Shown piece after piece: positions 25,917-34,460 of a DNA stretch of 42,298 nt. Numbering within the stretch: the first letter of the stretch is position 1; each line of letters starts with the position of its first letter. Position numbers and translations under genes: made by a program. The DNA comes from PHAA01 sp964584415. Lineage in GTDB: Bacteria; Bacillota; Syntrophomonadia; Syntrophomonadales; Syntrophomonadaceae. The notes beneath the pieces are model-generated. The model was not told where the DNA came from. It searched no databases and was given only the letters and a program-made list of their open reading frames with translations. The stretch is from assembly GCA_964584415.1 (NCBI GenBank), contig CAZOZX010000006.1:1-42298 (forward strand), given 5' to 3'.

Positions 25917-26285
25917 ATGAGATTTATTGGTAATATCATTTGGGTTATTTTTGGCGGATTAATTGGAGCAATCGCGTGGTCGCTGGCTGGTTTACTATTA
26001 TGCATCACCATAATCGGAATACCATTTGGTCTGCAGTGCTTTAAGATTGCCGGTTTTGTGCTGTGGCCGTTTGGCCGGGTAATCATTCTGGGAAACTTTG
26101 GTGCTGGGGGACTAATATTCAATATTATCTGGCTGCTGGTGTTTGGCTGGGAGTTTGCGCTCGGTCATGTAGTGATCGGGTTGGTATTTTGCCTGACCAT
26201 TGTTGGAATTCCATTCGGGTTACAGCATTTTAAATTAGCCCAGCTGGGTTTGATCCCTTTTGGCGCCCAGATACGTACTGTATAA
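25917..26285 (+). CDS. YccF-domain membrane protein
   Basis: A 122-aa inner-membrane protein built from two YccF units of about 50 residues. NIIWVIFGGLIGAIAWSLAGLLLCITIIGIPFGLQCFKIAGF is repeated as NIIWLLVFGWEFALGHVVIGLVFCLTIVGIPFGLQHFKLAQL. The repeated IGIPFGLQ is diagnostic. I start at ATG 25917, 8-9 nt after AAAGGGG. The function of YccF is not established. Confidence 0.93.
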   Translation: MRFIGNIIWVIFGGLIGAIAWSLAGLLLCITIIGIPFGLQCFKIAGFVLWPFGRVIILGNFGAGGLIFNIIWLLVFGWEFALGHVVIGLVFCLTIVGIPFGLQHFKLAQLGLIPFGAQIRTV

Positions 26286-26396
26286 GATTTCATTTGATTC
26301 TTTGTTACGCTTAGTCGAACACGCATAATTTTATGAACCCACAGCCAAACCTAATCATAATAAGATTGCAGAAATCCTGGAAGGAGAATTTCTTCA

Positions 26397-27557
26397 GTGA
26401 CCAAAGTCGTTGTACAGGAATGTTCAGCCTATAATCTAGATCTTCTCCAGGAAAAGATTACAGCTGGGATTGAATTGCTTGGTGGTTGGGGGAACTTTAT
26501 TTCTCCCGGGATGAGAGTGCTGTTCAAGGTTAACCTGATAGGACCCAAGAAGTCAGAGACTGCTGGGGTAACCCATTCAGAATTCGTACGGGCATTAACC
26601 CGTTTGCTGATAAAACAGGGATGCACAGTCTGGATCGGCGATAGCTCCGGGGGAGCCATTGCCGGCATAGCACCAACTGCCCAGGGATTGATTATTTCCG
26701 GTTTGAAGAAAGTTGCCGAGGAAGAAGGAGCTGAGCTAAAAAACTTCGACCGGGAAGGCGTTATCGAAGTAAAGCCGCATAGTAATTATGTCAGCCAGAT
26801 GTACCTGGCGAAACCGATGTCTGATGCCGATTTTGTGATCAACCTTCCCAAGTTGAAGACCCATTCTGCTGGTATATTTACTGGGGCCGTCAAGAATCTG
26901 TTTGGCTGCATCCCCGGTTTGAAAAAAGCTGAATACCATCGCCTGGCACCCAATCCCACTGACCTGGGCCATATGATCGTTGATATCCACGAAGCGGTTA
27001 AAGTAGGATTGCATATCATGGACGGGGTAACTGCTATGCAAGGGGAGGGCCCGACCGCCGGTGAGGTTTACCCAGCCGGAAAAATCCTGCTTAGTACTGA
27101 TCCATTGGCTTTGGACGCCGTTGCCACAGCCATGTTAGGAATGCGAATTGACGACGTTCCTATTTTAGTCAGTGCCCGGGATAGGAAGCTGGGCGAGTCT
27201 GATCTGGATCACATTGAAATTATCGGCGACTATGACAGGCCCCCGCTCTTACCTAATTTCAAATATCCCAAGAAATACCGCTCCAATAAACCTGGCAACC
27301 ATGCTGTTCTGGTGAAGTTGATCGATTTTTTGAAGACTCGGCCGAGAATAAACTCCAAGCGCTGCAAAGACTGCAATATGTGTGCAGAAAGCTGTCCGGT
27401 CCAGGCAATTGACCTGGATACCAAAAAAATCGACTACCATAAATGTATAGAATGCATGTGCTGCCATGAGCTTTGTATGCATCAGGCAGTCGACCTGCGC
27501 AGGGACAATTTCTGGGCTGATATCTTTACCCGGCTCTACCGCGGTACCTACAGATAA
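26397..27557 (+). CDS. DUF362 protein with C-terminal 2x4Fe-4S ferredoxin domain
   Basis: A 386-aa protein. The DUF362 domain (about 1-275) carries FKVNLIGPKKSETAGVTH and the conserved INLPKLKTH...TGAVKNLFGCIPG. The C-terminal ferredoxin domain (about 318-370) has CKDCNMCAESCP and CIECMCCHELC, two 4Fe-4S sites. Such proteins are common in anaerobes; their substrate is unknown. The GTG start at 26397 is preceded by GAAGGAGAATTTCTTCA. A terminator follows 49 bp after the stop. It is probably a single-gene unit. Confidence 0.93.
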   Translation: MTKVVVQECSAYNLDLLQEKITAGIELLGGWGNFISPGMRVLFKVNLIGPKKSETAGVTHSEFVRALTRLLIKQGCTVWIGDSSGGAIAGIAPTAQGLIISGLKKVAEEEGAELKNFDREGVIEVKPHSNYVSQMYLAKPMSDADFVINLPKLKTHSAGIFTGAVKNLFGCIPGLKKAEYHRLAPNPTDLGHMIVDIHEAVKVGLHIMDGVTAMQGEGPTAGEVYPAGKILLSTDPLALDAVATAMLGMRIDDVPILVSARDRKLGESDLDHIEIIGDYDRPPLLPNFKYPKKYRSNKPGNHAVLVKLIDFLKTRPRINSKRCKDCNMCAESCPVQAIDLDTKKIDYHKCIECMCCHELCMHQAVDLRRDNFWADIFTRLYRGTYR

Positions 27558-27606
27558 AATTCACACATACATGTATCATCTGCGTTTAATGGTTCATCAC
27601 AGAAAA

Positions 27607-27641
27607 GCTCGCCCGGATGAGCAGGCGAGCCTTATTATAAT
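27607..27641. terminator. Terminator between the DUF362 gene and the lactonase gene
   Basis: The perfect 7-bp stem GCTCGCC (27607-27613) / GGCGAGC (27624-27630) with a 10-nt loop is followed by CTTATTATAA on the plus strand. On the minus side an AAAA-run becomes TTTTCT. It sits between convergent genes. Confidence 0.75.
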
Positions 27642-27657
27642 CAGTTCATCTGGTTAA

Positions 27658-28719
27658 TCAGATGACTGCCAGACCCTGGGCGCCAACCTCCGGCAGTCCA
27701 GTAGGTTCGAACACCTCCAACCGGAACAAGCGCCCAAATTTTCCTATTTTGAAAACGCTAATGGACCCCTGATTTCCATTTAAAGTGTAAAGGTTACGTC
27801 CGTCCAGGCTCACCCCTGTATCCAAAGGAGCCCCGGTACCAAACAGCGTACTGAAAACAGTATCTTTGACGAATAGGGTCCCGTTATCTCTGACCCGATA
27901 CCTGGTTAGGGTTCCCCCATTGCCGGCATTAGCAGTATAGGCAAATCTTTGTTTCCGGGTAACAGCCACCCAACATGTAGCTTGCTGACCGTTGATTACG
28001 GAACCACTTACTACGGTAAGGTTACCATCCAAATCAGCAGTATACGAGGAAAGCGCATTGGGTCCGGCCTCGGTTACCAGTAAAAATCCCCGCCGGAGAA
28101 ATACCGAGCCAAAAGGCGCCGCACCGTTGGAAGGATTAACGACTGGGCCGTTCAGGCTGCCATCACTATTAACCTCGTAGACCGAGAGAACATTGGTATT
28201 TATTTCGGAGACAACCAGCAGACGGCCATTGGGGCTAAAAACCACGCAGGTCGGTTGGGAATCATCGGTACTCAAAGGGGCTGAACCGATAAAACTCAGA
28301 TCACCGTCAGGTTCGATCCTGAATCCCGAGACGTTAGAGTCATTGGCACCGTCACCGACATTGGTCACATATAGCAGGTTGCCAAACTGGGCCAGGCTGT
28401 TGGGCCGGACTCCTCCCGAAGGCTCAACGTCTAAACCTATTAATTCTCCGTTAGGGGAAATCCTGAAACTAGTAATGGTATCACTGCCGGCATTAACCAC
28501 AAAAAGAAATCTTATTGGCCGGGATACAATTACTGATCCCTGCGAAGCTAACGGATCTACCGTGGCCTCACCGCTGCCTGCACCATTAGTGGAAAAAGAG
28601 CCAAGAAAACTTAATCTGCCGTTTATTCCCCGGCGCAGGGCTACGACTTCATTGAGATCAGCGCTATTGGTCATGCTGTATACAAAACCGACCTTATTTT
28701 TTCTGTGTTTACAAGTCAT
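27658..28719 (-). CDS. Lactonase-like seven-bladed beta-propeller protein
   Basis: A 353-aa protein of the YkgB/6-phosphogluconolactonase-like (lactonase, PF10282) family. The repeating units end in YVTN-, VVNA- and YTANAG-type strands: RFLFVVNAGSDTITSFRI, LLYVTNVGDG, RLLVVSEINTNVLSVYEV, FAYTANAGNGGTLTRYRV, NLYTLNGNQGSISVFKI. There is no signal peptide, so it should be cytoplasmic. A strong AAAGGAGGACTTGAA precedes the ATG. Not every family member is a true lactonase, and no sugar-phosphate gene is near. The structure is sure, the reaction is not. Confidence 0.85.
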   Translation of the reverse strand: MTCKHRKNKVGFVYSMTNSADLNEVVALRRGINGRLSFLGSFSTNGAGSGEATVDPLASQGSVIVSRPIRFLFVVNAGSDTITSFRISPNGELIGLDVEPSGGVRPNSLAQFGNLLYVTNVGDGANDSNVSGFRIEPDGDLSFIGSAPLSTDDSQPTCVVFSPNGRLLVVSEINTNVLSVYEVNSDGSLNGPVVNPSNGAAPFGSVFLRRGFLLVTEAGPNALSSYTADLDGNLTVVSGSVINGQQATCWVAVTRKQRFAYTANAGNGGTLTRYRVRDNGTLFVKDTVFSTLFGTGAPLDTGVSLDGRNLYTLNGNQGSISVFKIGKFGRLFRLEVFEPTGLPEVGAQGLAVI

Positions 28720-28783
28720 TTCAAGTCCTCCTTTATATATTTTGGGGCAGCTTACACTGTATAGTATTCAGCGGAGGCAAGAA

Positions 28784-28891
28784 ATGGCACAGTCCCATGA
28801 AATTAGAAAAGCAGGGGCTCGGTTTTTGTCCCTGCTAAGAAATGGATTCAGATTATTGTTGGGATTTTGCACGGTTGGAAAGAATCAATAA
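28784..28891 (+). CDS. Possible small basic protein, 35 aa
   Basis: A 35-codon frame (MAQSHEIRKAGARFLSLLRN, then a short hydrophobic part ending FCTVGKNQ) has GGAGG exactly 6 nt before its ATG. It lies divergent to the lactonase gene. A 7-bp hairpin AGCAGGG/CCCTGCT lies within it. I do not recognise it. The ribosome site is its only support. Confidence 0.4.
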   Translation: MAQSHEIRKAGARFLSLLRNGFRLLLGFCTVGKNQ

Positions 28892-29022
28892 ACAGGGCAG
28901 GGTAGGGCTAATTGATTTCATAGCTTGCAATTTCTGGATAAATTGCAGGACATTTGTGGAAGTATATTGAAATAAGTCAAATATGTAAAGCTGTTTACCG
29001 GCAAAGAAAGGGTGAAATTAAA

Positions 29023-29352
29023 TTGAATAGCGTCTATAAAGCTAATCCCGATGGCTATATAAAGGCACTTGAAGGCATTGTAAGAAAAACTCTAGTATAC
29101 GGCAAAAATTCATTACTGACTGAGTTCAGAATGGACAAAGGCAGCCAGCTCCCTAAACACAAACACCCTCAGGAACAGGTGGGCTATTTGGTGACTGGAC
29201 ATATCCTACTCTATTTAGGTGACGAACAACACGATGTATGGCCAGGGGATAGCTGGGCAATCTTGGGGGGCGTTGAACACGCCGCCGACATCCTGGAGGA
29301 TTCCATTGCCGTTGAAATCTTCTCCCCGGTTAGAGAAGACTATTTGCCCTGA
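29023..29352 (+). CDS. Cupin-domain protein
   Basis: A 109-aa single cupin barrel. Motif 1 is LPKHKHPQEQVGYLVTGHI, with the usual two His and Glu metal ligands, and motif 2 is PGDSWAILGGVEHAADI with the third His. It may bind a metal and a small ligand; the function is not predictable. I use the TTG at 29023, behind AAAGGGTGAAATTAAA. The frame is open from a TTG at 28954. It precedes the methyltransferase gene by 74 bp. Confidence 0.88.
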   Translation: MNSVYKANPDGYIKALEGIVRKTLVYGKNSLLTEFRMDKGSQLPKHKHPQEQVGYLVTGHILLYLGDEQHDVWPGDSWAILGGVEHAADILEDSIAVEIFSPVREDYLP

Positions 29353-29426
29353 TCCCTGGTAATACGCGCCTTTTGACTGGTGCCCGACATAAGCTAATAA
29401 CTTAAGTAAAGTGAGGAGGATGTCTC

Positions 29427-30176
29427 TTGGAGTATGATGATGAATATCAAGCTTGGGCCAGTGACTATGATCTTTTTGGAGAGATCAGTAATATAAACCT
29501 GGCTGAGAGGGATTTCCTGGTTGAGACATTTTTCGAGAACGAAACCAAGTCTATATTGGATTGTGCGTGCGGCACCGGTCAGCATCTTATCATGCTGCGA
29601 GAGCTGGGGTATGATATAGCTGGCAGCGACTATTCAGAGGCTATGTTAGCTATCTGCCGTAAAAACCTAAAGAAATTCGACCTTGATGTTCCCATTAGAC
29701 ATGGAGATTACCGCTGCCTAAAGAACATCTGGAAGAACAAATTCGATACTATCCTTTGTTTGACCTCCTCACTCTTACATATGCACAATCAAGCTGATTT
29801 GCTGGCTGCCTTATCATCCATGCGGGAAAGGCTCAATGAGAAAGGCATTTTGATTATCACCCAGGGTACCACCCATAAGACACTGGAGGAGCAGTTTCGC
29901 TTCGACCTGGTTGTTAATAACGTCGATTTTTCCCGTCTTTTTGTTAGGGATATAGAAGATGATTTTCAGATCGTACATATTCTAGATATATTTCATGATG
30001 AGCTAAGAAACGAAATGAAGCAGCACGTTATAAAAATCAAAATAGTGCTGGATGAAGAATATAAGTCCCTGTTACAGGAAGCAGGTTTTTCAGCGATTGA
30101 TATATATGGCGGTTACGACAAGAGTCCGTACAATGTCAATGAATCCATGCGGCTTGTCGTTGTAGCCAAAGCGTAG
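29427..30176 (+). CDS. Class I SAM-dependent methyltransferase
   Basis: A 249-aa Rossmann-fold methyltransferase. Motif I is ILDCACGTGQHLIML (43-57), the acidic motif II GSDYSEAML, motif III RHGDYRCL, and the post-I strand FDTILCLTSSLLHMH. It starts at TTG 29427, 7 nt behind AGGAGG, one of the best ribosome sites in the window. The C-terminal part (FSAIDIYGGYDKSPYN) is typical of small-molecule methyltransferases of the Methyltransf_11/25 kind. The substrate is unknown. Confidence 0.93.
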   Translation: MEYDDEYQAWASDYDLFGEISNINLAERDFLVETFFENETKSILDCACGTGQHLIMLRELGYDIAGSDYSEAMLAICRKNLKKFDLDVPIRHGDYRCLKNIWKNKFDTILCLTSSLLHMHNQADLLAALSSMRERLNEKGILIITQGTTHKTLEEQFRFDLVVNNVDFSRLFVRDIEDDFQIVHILDIFHDELRNEMKQHVIKIKIVLDEEYKSLLQEAGFSAIDIYGGYDKSPYNVNESMRLVVVAKA

Positions 30177-30284
30177 ATCCAGTGACCTGTCTCATTTACA
30201 GACGCACCTGGATAAGGCAGCACGTAGAGAAAGCCCAGTTTCATATCGAGCTCCCAACAGTAATGTATAACAGGAGGAATAATA

Positions 30285-30446
30285 ATGATGTACAAAGTTT
30301 GGTGGTCAGGATTCAATTTATTAGTCATCATAGGGATTATCGGTTATTTCGCCTATTTATTGAGTATCTTAAACAAGATACTGGCCAAAGTTCAGAGGAT
30401 AGAAGATCAGCTTGATAATAACCCCCGGAACTCATTATTGAATTAG
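30285..30446 (+). CDS. Small single-span membrane protein, 53 aa
   Basis: Begins MMYKVWWSGFN, followed by the transmembrane segment LLVIIGIIGYFAYLLSIL and an amphipathic, coiled-coil-like tail (ILAKVQRIEDQLDNN). AGGAGGAATAATA stands directly before the ATG at the right distance. The pattern of one N-terminal span and a charged helical tail is seen in small regulatory or holin-like proteins. The family is not recognised. Confidence 0.7.
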   Translation: MMYKVWWSGFNLLVIIGIIGYFAYLLSILNKILAKVQRIEDQLDNNPRNSLLN

Positions 30447-30528
30447 CACCGCTTCAACTTGACCACACAATGTTGTGATCAATGTATAGCAGTACCTAAC
30501 CTCTAAACTGCGCTCAGGACATATTTGC

Positions 30529-30537
30529 TGTTATAAT
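30529..30537 (+). promoter_or_regulatory. Extended -10 promoter element before the thioesterase gene
   Basis: TGTTATAAT is a perfect TGN-TATAAT extended -10, 50 bp before the start at 30588. No recognisable -35 is present, as is common with extended -10 promoters. Confidence 0.45.
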
Positions 30538-30587
30538 AGGCACAACATCAAAATTTATCTGATAATTTGATGAAATGAGGTGTCCTT

Positions 30588-31052
30588 ATGCAATACGGGG
30601 AAAAAACTGTATCACAATCGGCTTTGGTAATGCCTCAAGTTGTGTTGCCTTATCACGCTAACGCAGCCGGGCGAATGCACGGCGGCGAAGTAATGAAACT
30701 GATGGATACTGCTGCGGGAGTTGTAGCCGGCCGCCACTGCCATCAAAATGTGGTTACTGCCACCGTCACCCAGTTGTCATTTATCGAACCAATATTTATC
30801 GGTGATCTTGTGATCTGTAATGCTAAAATCACCTACGTGGGTAATACATCTATGGAAATATACGTTACCGTACAGGCTGAACATATGGAGAGCAGCCTGG
30901 TAAATAAAGTATCGGAGGGATACTTCTTGATGGTAGCCCTGGATCGCAACGGAAGACCGGTTCGTATTCCACCTCTCAAACTAGAGACCGACGAAGAAAG
31001 GCGCTGTTTCGAAGAGGCCCAGCAGCGGATCGCCAAAATGAAATCCAAGTAG
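30588..31052 (+). CDS. Acyl-CoA thioesterase, hotdog (YkhA/YciA type)
   Basis: A 154-aa hotdog protein. The catalytic part NAAGRMHGGEVMKLMDTAAGV (25-45) has the Asn-x3-Arg-x-His-Gly-Gly and Met-Asp features of acyl-CoA hydrolases such as YkhA and YciA. VTATVTQLSFIEPIFIGDLV is the conserved central strand. It probably cleaves short- to medium-chain acyl-CoA in the cytoplasm. ATGAGGTGTCCTT precedes the ATG, and an extended -10 lies 50 bp upstream. Confidence 0.94.
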   Translation: MQYGEKTVSQSALVMPQVVLPYHANAAGRMHGGEVMKLMDTAAGVVAGRHCHQNVVTATVTQLSFIEPIFIGDLVICNAKITYVGNTSMEIYVTVQAEHMESSLVNKVSEGYFLMVALDRNGRPVRIPPLKLETDEERRCFEEAQQRIAKMKSK

Positions 31053-31253
31053 CATCCATCTGCATAATCTCTGTGATCTCGCACCTGATTTAAACAGCAA
31101 GATTCCTTTTGGCTAGACCAAGGATGGGAAAACTTCAGAGAGATCCCCAGCCTTGACTCGTTTTAACCTTATGAAAATGTTAACAAACCAAACCCCAATA
31201 TTTTTGCAATAATAGTAATATGGTTAGGATTTTTCAATTGGGAGGGGGTTAGT

Positions 31254-31373
31254 TTGCCGTATCTTCATAGGGTGGCCAATTTTTTTGGAATTCTCAAACT
31301 GTACAAAGACCAGAATGGGAAATGGTATATAAAGATATTTAACAGCAATAGACGACGTCTGTTACGTTTATAA
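31254..31373 (+). CDS. Possible small basic protein, 39 aa
   Basis: A TTG start behind GGGAGGGGGTTAGT opens a 39-codon frame, MPYLHRVANFFGILKLYKDQ and onward, ending in a very basic tail (NSNRRRLLRL). A hairpin plus T-run follows at 31441. The ribosome site and the terminator support it. I do not recognise the family. Confidence 0.45.
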   Translation: MPYLHRVANFFGILKLYKDQNGKWYIKIFNSNRRRLLRL

Positions 31374-31440
31374 TGATTCTTTTATTATCTGAATCATTTA
31401 GGCTAATCTGCCAGGATAATCTGCATTGACTTATATGGTC

Positions 31441-31465
31441 GGCGAACTTTGGTTCGTCTTTTTTG
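31441..31465 (+). terminator. Hairpin terminator that also matches a LexA box
   Basis: GGCGAAC-TTTG-GTTCGTC folds into a 7-bp stem with a 4-nt loop, followed by TTTTTTTG. Its core CGAACTTTGGTTCG (31443-31456) is also a perfect CGAAC-N4-GTTCG SOS-box match. The T-run directly after it favours a terminator for the 39-aa frame. Confidence 0.6.
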
Positions 31466-31473
31466 TAGGAAAA

Positions 31474-31505
31474 GAACAAAAAAAGGATAAGCAGACCGCT
31501 TATCC
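31474..31505 (-). terminator. Intrinsic terminator of the 46-aa membrane protein gene
   Basis: A perfect 8-bp stem GGATAAGC / GCTTATCC with a 5-nt loop reads on the minus strand into TTTTTTTGTTC. It stands 23 bp after the stop of the gene at 31529-31669 and supports that gene as real. Confidence 0.85.
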
Positions 31506-31528
31506 AGAAGTCTAAACGATATATCAAA

Positions 31529-31669
31529 TTATCTGCTCATACCTACCGCATAGCCGATATAGAAAACTACGCCTATACTAACAACATGTAAAACCCACCA
31601 GCCTGTTTTCAAAAAATGCCAGGTGCCAATGTCATAACCATCCTGAGATTTAAGCTCACTGCTCTCCAT
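31529..31669 (-). CDS. Small single-span membrane protein, 46 aa
   Basis: A soluble acidic head (MESSELKSQDGYDIGTWHFL) is followed by a membrane span (WWVLHVVSIGVVFYIGYAVG) and a short end. AAGGAGG lies 7 nt before ATG 31669; an ATG at 31675 is too close to it. A strong terminator follows the stop. The family is not recognised. It could be a small accessory subunit of a transporter or membrane enzyme, but no partner lies next to it. Confidence 0.7.
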   Translation of the reverse strand: MESSELKSQDGYDIGTWHFLKTGWWVLHVVSIGVVFYIGYAVGMSR

Positions 31670-31886
31670 CCTCATTCCTCCTTAAAAAATATTTTTTATT
31701 AATATCCCCGAGAACCAAGAAGATATTCGATACGTTGTTCGGCTATCGGCAGATTTAAGACTGCACCGCCTTCATTTTTTCTGCAATAAAACAGGTTGGT
31801 GCATTGAAGCCCGCGGATAAGTGGTAACATAAATTAGGAGTCGAAGGCTTAAAAAGTCACAGAGTCATGGAGGGTTATAAAAAAGG

Positions 31887-32759
31887 ATGTTATCAAAGAA
31901 TAGCCCGCACGCACTAGATTGTATTCAAAAGATGCGATATACATTGCGAGGTAATTGTGAATCGTGTTTTGGTTTATGTTGTATTGCACTATACTATTCA
32001 TCTTGCGACGGATTTCCAGCCGATAAGGAAGCCGGGATACCTTGTATCAATCTTGGGTCAGATTTTCGCTGCAGTGTCCATAACGATCTGCTAAAACTCG
32101 GCCTTAGGGGTTGCCTGGCGTTTGATTGTTTTGGGGCTGGGCAGAAAGTCTCACAGATTAGTTTTGCAGGCAAAGACTGGTATGGTTTTCCTAAAACCAA
32201 AGAGCGAATGTTTGAAGTGTTTCTAGTTATGCGTCAATTGCATGAAATCCTTTGGTATCTTAACGAGGCAGTTGCCCTTAAATCATCCGGATTAATACAC
32301 GACAGACTCTTTACTATTCTTGACGAGACCGTTACAATCACCGAGTTAGCCCCTGAACATCTACTGAAATTTGATGTATCAGAATATCGAGCCAAGGTTA
32401 AACCTTGGCTCCTAAAGACAAGTGAATCAGTTCGAAAAAATGCTCGCATGACACACCAAGGCAATCTCACTGATCATAAGATTTTCAAGTCGGGCTGTGA
32501 CTTAAGTGCTGTTGATCTCAGGGGTATGATCTTAATAGGCTCAAACCTCAGGGGAGCATGTCTAATTGCTTCCGACCTTAGGGATACAGATCTAACCGGA
32601 ACTGATTTTCTGGGAGCTGATTTCCGTGACACCGATATAAGAGGAGCAAATTTATCTAAAAGCATTTTTCTTACCCAGTTTCAACTTAATCTTGCCAAGG
32701 GTAATGAAAGCACTAGAATCCCTTCTCACCTCGAAAGACCAGCACATTGGGTGACTTAG
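31887..32759 (+). CDS. Pentapeptide-repeat protein with N-terminal Cys-rich domain
   Basis: A 290-aa protein with two parts. The N-terminal half (about 1-125) is Cys-rich: CESCFGLCCIAL, then CINLGSDFRCSVH and GCLAFDCFGAGQKVSQ. The pattern resembles YkgJ-like metal-binding domains, and I recall the same arrangement in pentapeptide-repeat proteins of Bacillus and relatives. The C-terminal part (about 210-265) has about eleven A(D/N)Lxx-type repeats: SAVDLRGMILIGSNLRGACL, LRDTDLTGTDFLGADF. Such repeats form a quadrilateral beta-helix, in some proteins mimicking DNA to protect gyrase. The ATG at 31887 is preceded by GGAGGG at a long spacing of 12-13 nt. The function is unknown. Confidence 0.88.
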   Translation: MLSKNSPHALDCIQKMRYTLRGNCESCFGLCCIALYYSSCDGFPADKEAGIPCINLGSDFRCSVHNDLLKLGLRGCLAFDCFGAGQKVSQISFAGKDWYGFPKTKERMFEVFLVMRQLHEILWYLNEAVALKSSGLIHDRLFTILDETVTITELAPEHLLKFDVSEYRAKVKPWLLKTSESVRKNARMTHQGNLTDHKIFKSGCDLSAVDLRGMILIGSNLRGACLIASDLRDTDLTGTDFLGADFRDTDIRGANLSKSIFLTQFQLNLAKGNESTRIPSHLERPAHWVT

Positions 32760-33051
32760 AGATAATAGAATAGTCTTGCAAGATGTCGATATATTTCAAT
32801 GACTGAATTAATCAATAGGAAATTTAAGGGTAGGGGAGTGTCCCAGAGGAAAAAAGGGCAAAACCATTTAGTGAAGTGCTTTATGGTGGCCAGGGGGAAT
32901 TGGATAGTAAGAACAATTAAACGAGAATTAAACAATTCAAAAGAGGACTATGGAATTTTTCATGCAATCTTAGATATAGGTTCGAAAAAGCATAACATCC
33001 ATATCCAGAGAAAGGTTTCCTTAGGACCATAAATCATTTTGGGAGCTTGTG

Positions 33052-33753
33052 ATGAATACGTTTTCTAATATTTCTGAGAAAAATATAATGGTCTTTAGAA
33101 TCGGATTCTGGTCTTCATTATTCACCGCGATACTAAACCTTTGGTATTTGATCGCTTTCGCTTTATATCAGCCAATTCTGTATGCTCCATGGAGCGGAAT
33201 CGAGCCGTACGCACAATCATTTAGGCAACTACCATTTTTAGCCTGGATAATTCCGTGCTTTTTTCTTACTCTTGCCTTTCTGACCATGATCGTTACAATG
33301 TATTCCCTAGCAGTAGAAGAGAAAAGAATATGGGGTCTGCTGGCAGTAATTTTTGCCGCAATTTACACAGCTATATCAAGCACCAATTATTATATCCAAA
33401 TGGCAATAGTTCGGTACAATTTAATTCATGACATGACCGAGGGCATTACACTTTGGCTTTATGCAAATTACTATCCCCATTCGATCCCCGGGGCATTGGA
33501 AGGGATTGGTTATTTTTTCATGTGTCTGTCTTTTCTCTGTGCAGCGATGATTTTTAGCCAGGCAAAACTTGAAAGACGGATAAGATGGATTTTCATAGGC
33601 ACTGGAATATTGGGATCAGTAGTATTTACGGATTTATTGTATAAGCTCCCGCTTATCTTCACTTTAATAGATGTGGGCATCGTAGGACTGCTTCTTACCC
33701 TTGGGCCCCTGTTATTGTCAACCCTATTTAGAAACAGCTTGAAGCAAAAATAA
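33052..33753 (+). CDS. Uncharacterised membrane protein, about six TM segments
   Basis: A 233-aa hydrophobic protein with spans near 15-40, 65-90, 95-115, 155-170, 180-200 and 203-225. The start is ATG 33052, 6 nt behind GGGAG; a GTG at 33049 abuts it. No motif is recognised; polar SSTNYYIQMAIVRYN lies between spans 3 and 4. Neighbours give no clue. Confidence 0.8.
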   Translation: MNTFSNISEKNIMVFRIGFWSSLFTAILNLWYLIAFALYQPILYAPWSGIEPYAQSFRQLPFLAWIIPCFFLTLAFLTMIVTMYSLAVEEKRIWGLLAVIFAAIYTAISSTNYYIQMAIVRYNLIHDMTEGITLWLYANYYPHSIPGALEGIGYFFMCLSFLCAAMIFSQAKLERRIRWIFIGTGILGSVVFTDLLYKLPLIFTLIDVGIVGLLLTLGPLLLSTLFRNSLKQK

Positions 33754-33819
33754 TTATTGAATAATCAACTTCTCCTTTGACCAAAATAAAACGAAATAAA
33801 ATTACAAAGGAGAATGATC

Positions 33820-34167
33820 ATGACTTTCACTCAAACATCAGTAACCAAGTATCAGACTTGTATCGACGCCTGTAGTAAGTGCTTACAGGTATGTAATGAA
33901 TGCTTTAACTCATGTCTGCAGGAGCCAGATGCCAAAGCCCGCGCAAATTGCATCAAAATGCTAAGATTGTGTGCCGATGTATGTAATCTGGCCATTGAAT
34001 CTATGACTATGGACCATACAGAAGCTAAATATATTTGTAGTGTATGCAGGACAATCTGTGATGCCTGTGCTACCGAATGCTCTATGTTCAAGGATAACCA
34101 CTGTAAACAATGCGCTGATGTTTGCCACCAATGTGCAAATGAATGTGCTCGTATGTCTCAGATGTAG
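33820..34167 (+). CDS. Cys-rich four-helix-bundle copper-binding protein (Csp/DUF326 family)
   Basis: A 115-aa protein with 19 Cys arranged in C-x2-C and C-x3-C pairs along four helices (CIDACSKCLQVCNECFNSC, CADVC, CSVCRTICDACATEC, CKQCADVCHQCANEC). This is typical of Csp copper-storage proteins, where Cys thiolates inside the bundle hold many Cu(I) ions. There is no signal peptide, so it is the cytosolic (Csp3-like) form. ATG 33820 stands 7 nt behind AAAGGAG. No copper exporter or CsoR-type regulator lies beside it. Confidence 0.93.
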   Translation: MTFTQTSVTKYQTCIDACSKCLQVCNECFNSCLQEPDAKARANCIKMLRLCADVCNLAIESMTMDHTEAKYICSVCRTICDACATECSMFKDNHCKQCADVCHQCANECARMSQM

Positions 34168-34460
34168 TGGTTAAAAATCATTAGATATTCAAGTTGAAGA
34201 TAAATAGGCGGCTGCTGGGGGAACTCCATGGGAGGGCTCCGGCACCGCCATTTAGTTTGAGAAATTCTATCAAAACTGCTATTCCAATTAGAATAGATAA
34301 CCTAGATAATTCAGTGAAATGGGCACTTTGCATTGATTATTAATATCTTGTGAAGTGCTTTGATAATGCTCGGGGGAGTCGGAGTATGCGAAATAGTAAA
34401 TCTATTTATTGATGCTGCTGAGGTTTTACTGGTTAAGTAGGGTAGAGCAGAGGTGTTTGA
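34168..34460. other. Gene-free stretch
   Basis: AT-rich sequence with no supported gene between the copper protein and the first decayed duplicate. A short GC-rich part near 34210-34255 forms no clear hairpin. Confidence 0.6.

Noticed and set aside
28193..28891. 232-codon plus-strand frame opposite the lactonase gene
   Set aside because: Most of it is antisense to the beta-propeller repeats. Only its last part falls in the gap, where a better small frame with its own ribosome site exists (28784-28891).
32799..33032. 77-codon plus-strand frame (MTELINRKFKGRGVSQRKKG...)
   Set aside because: It has no ribosome site and no recognisable family, and its basic, low-complexity composition fits AT-rich intergenic sequence. 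It may be a relic but is not supported as a gene.
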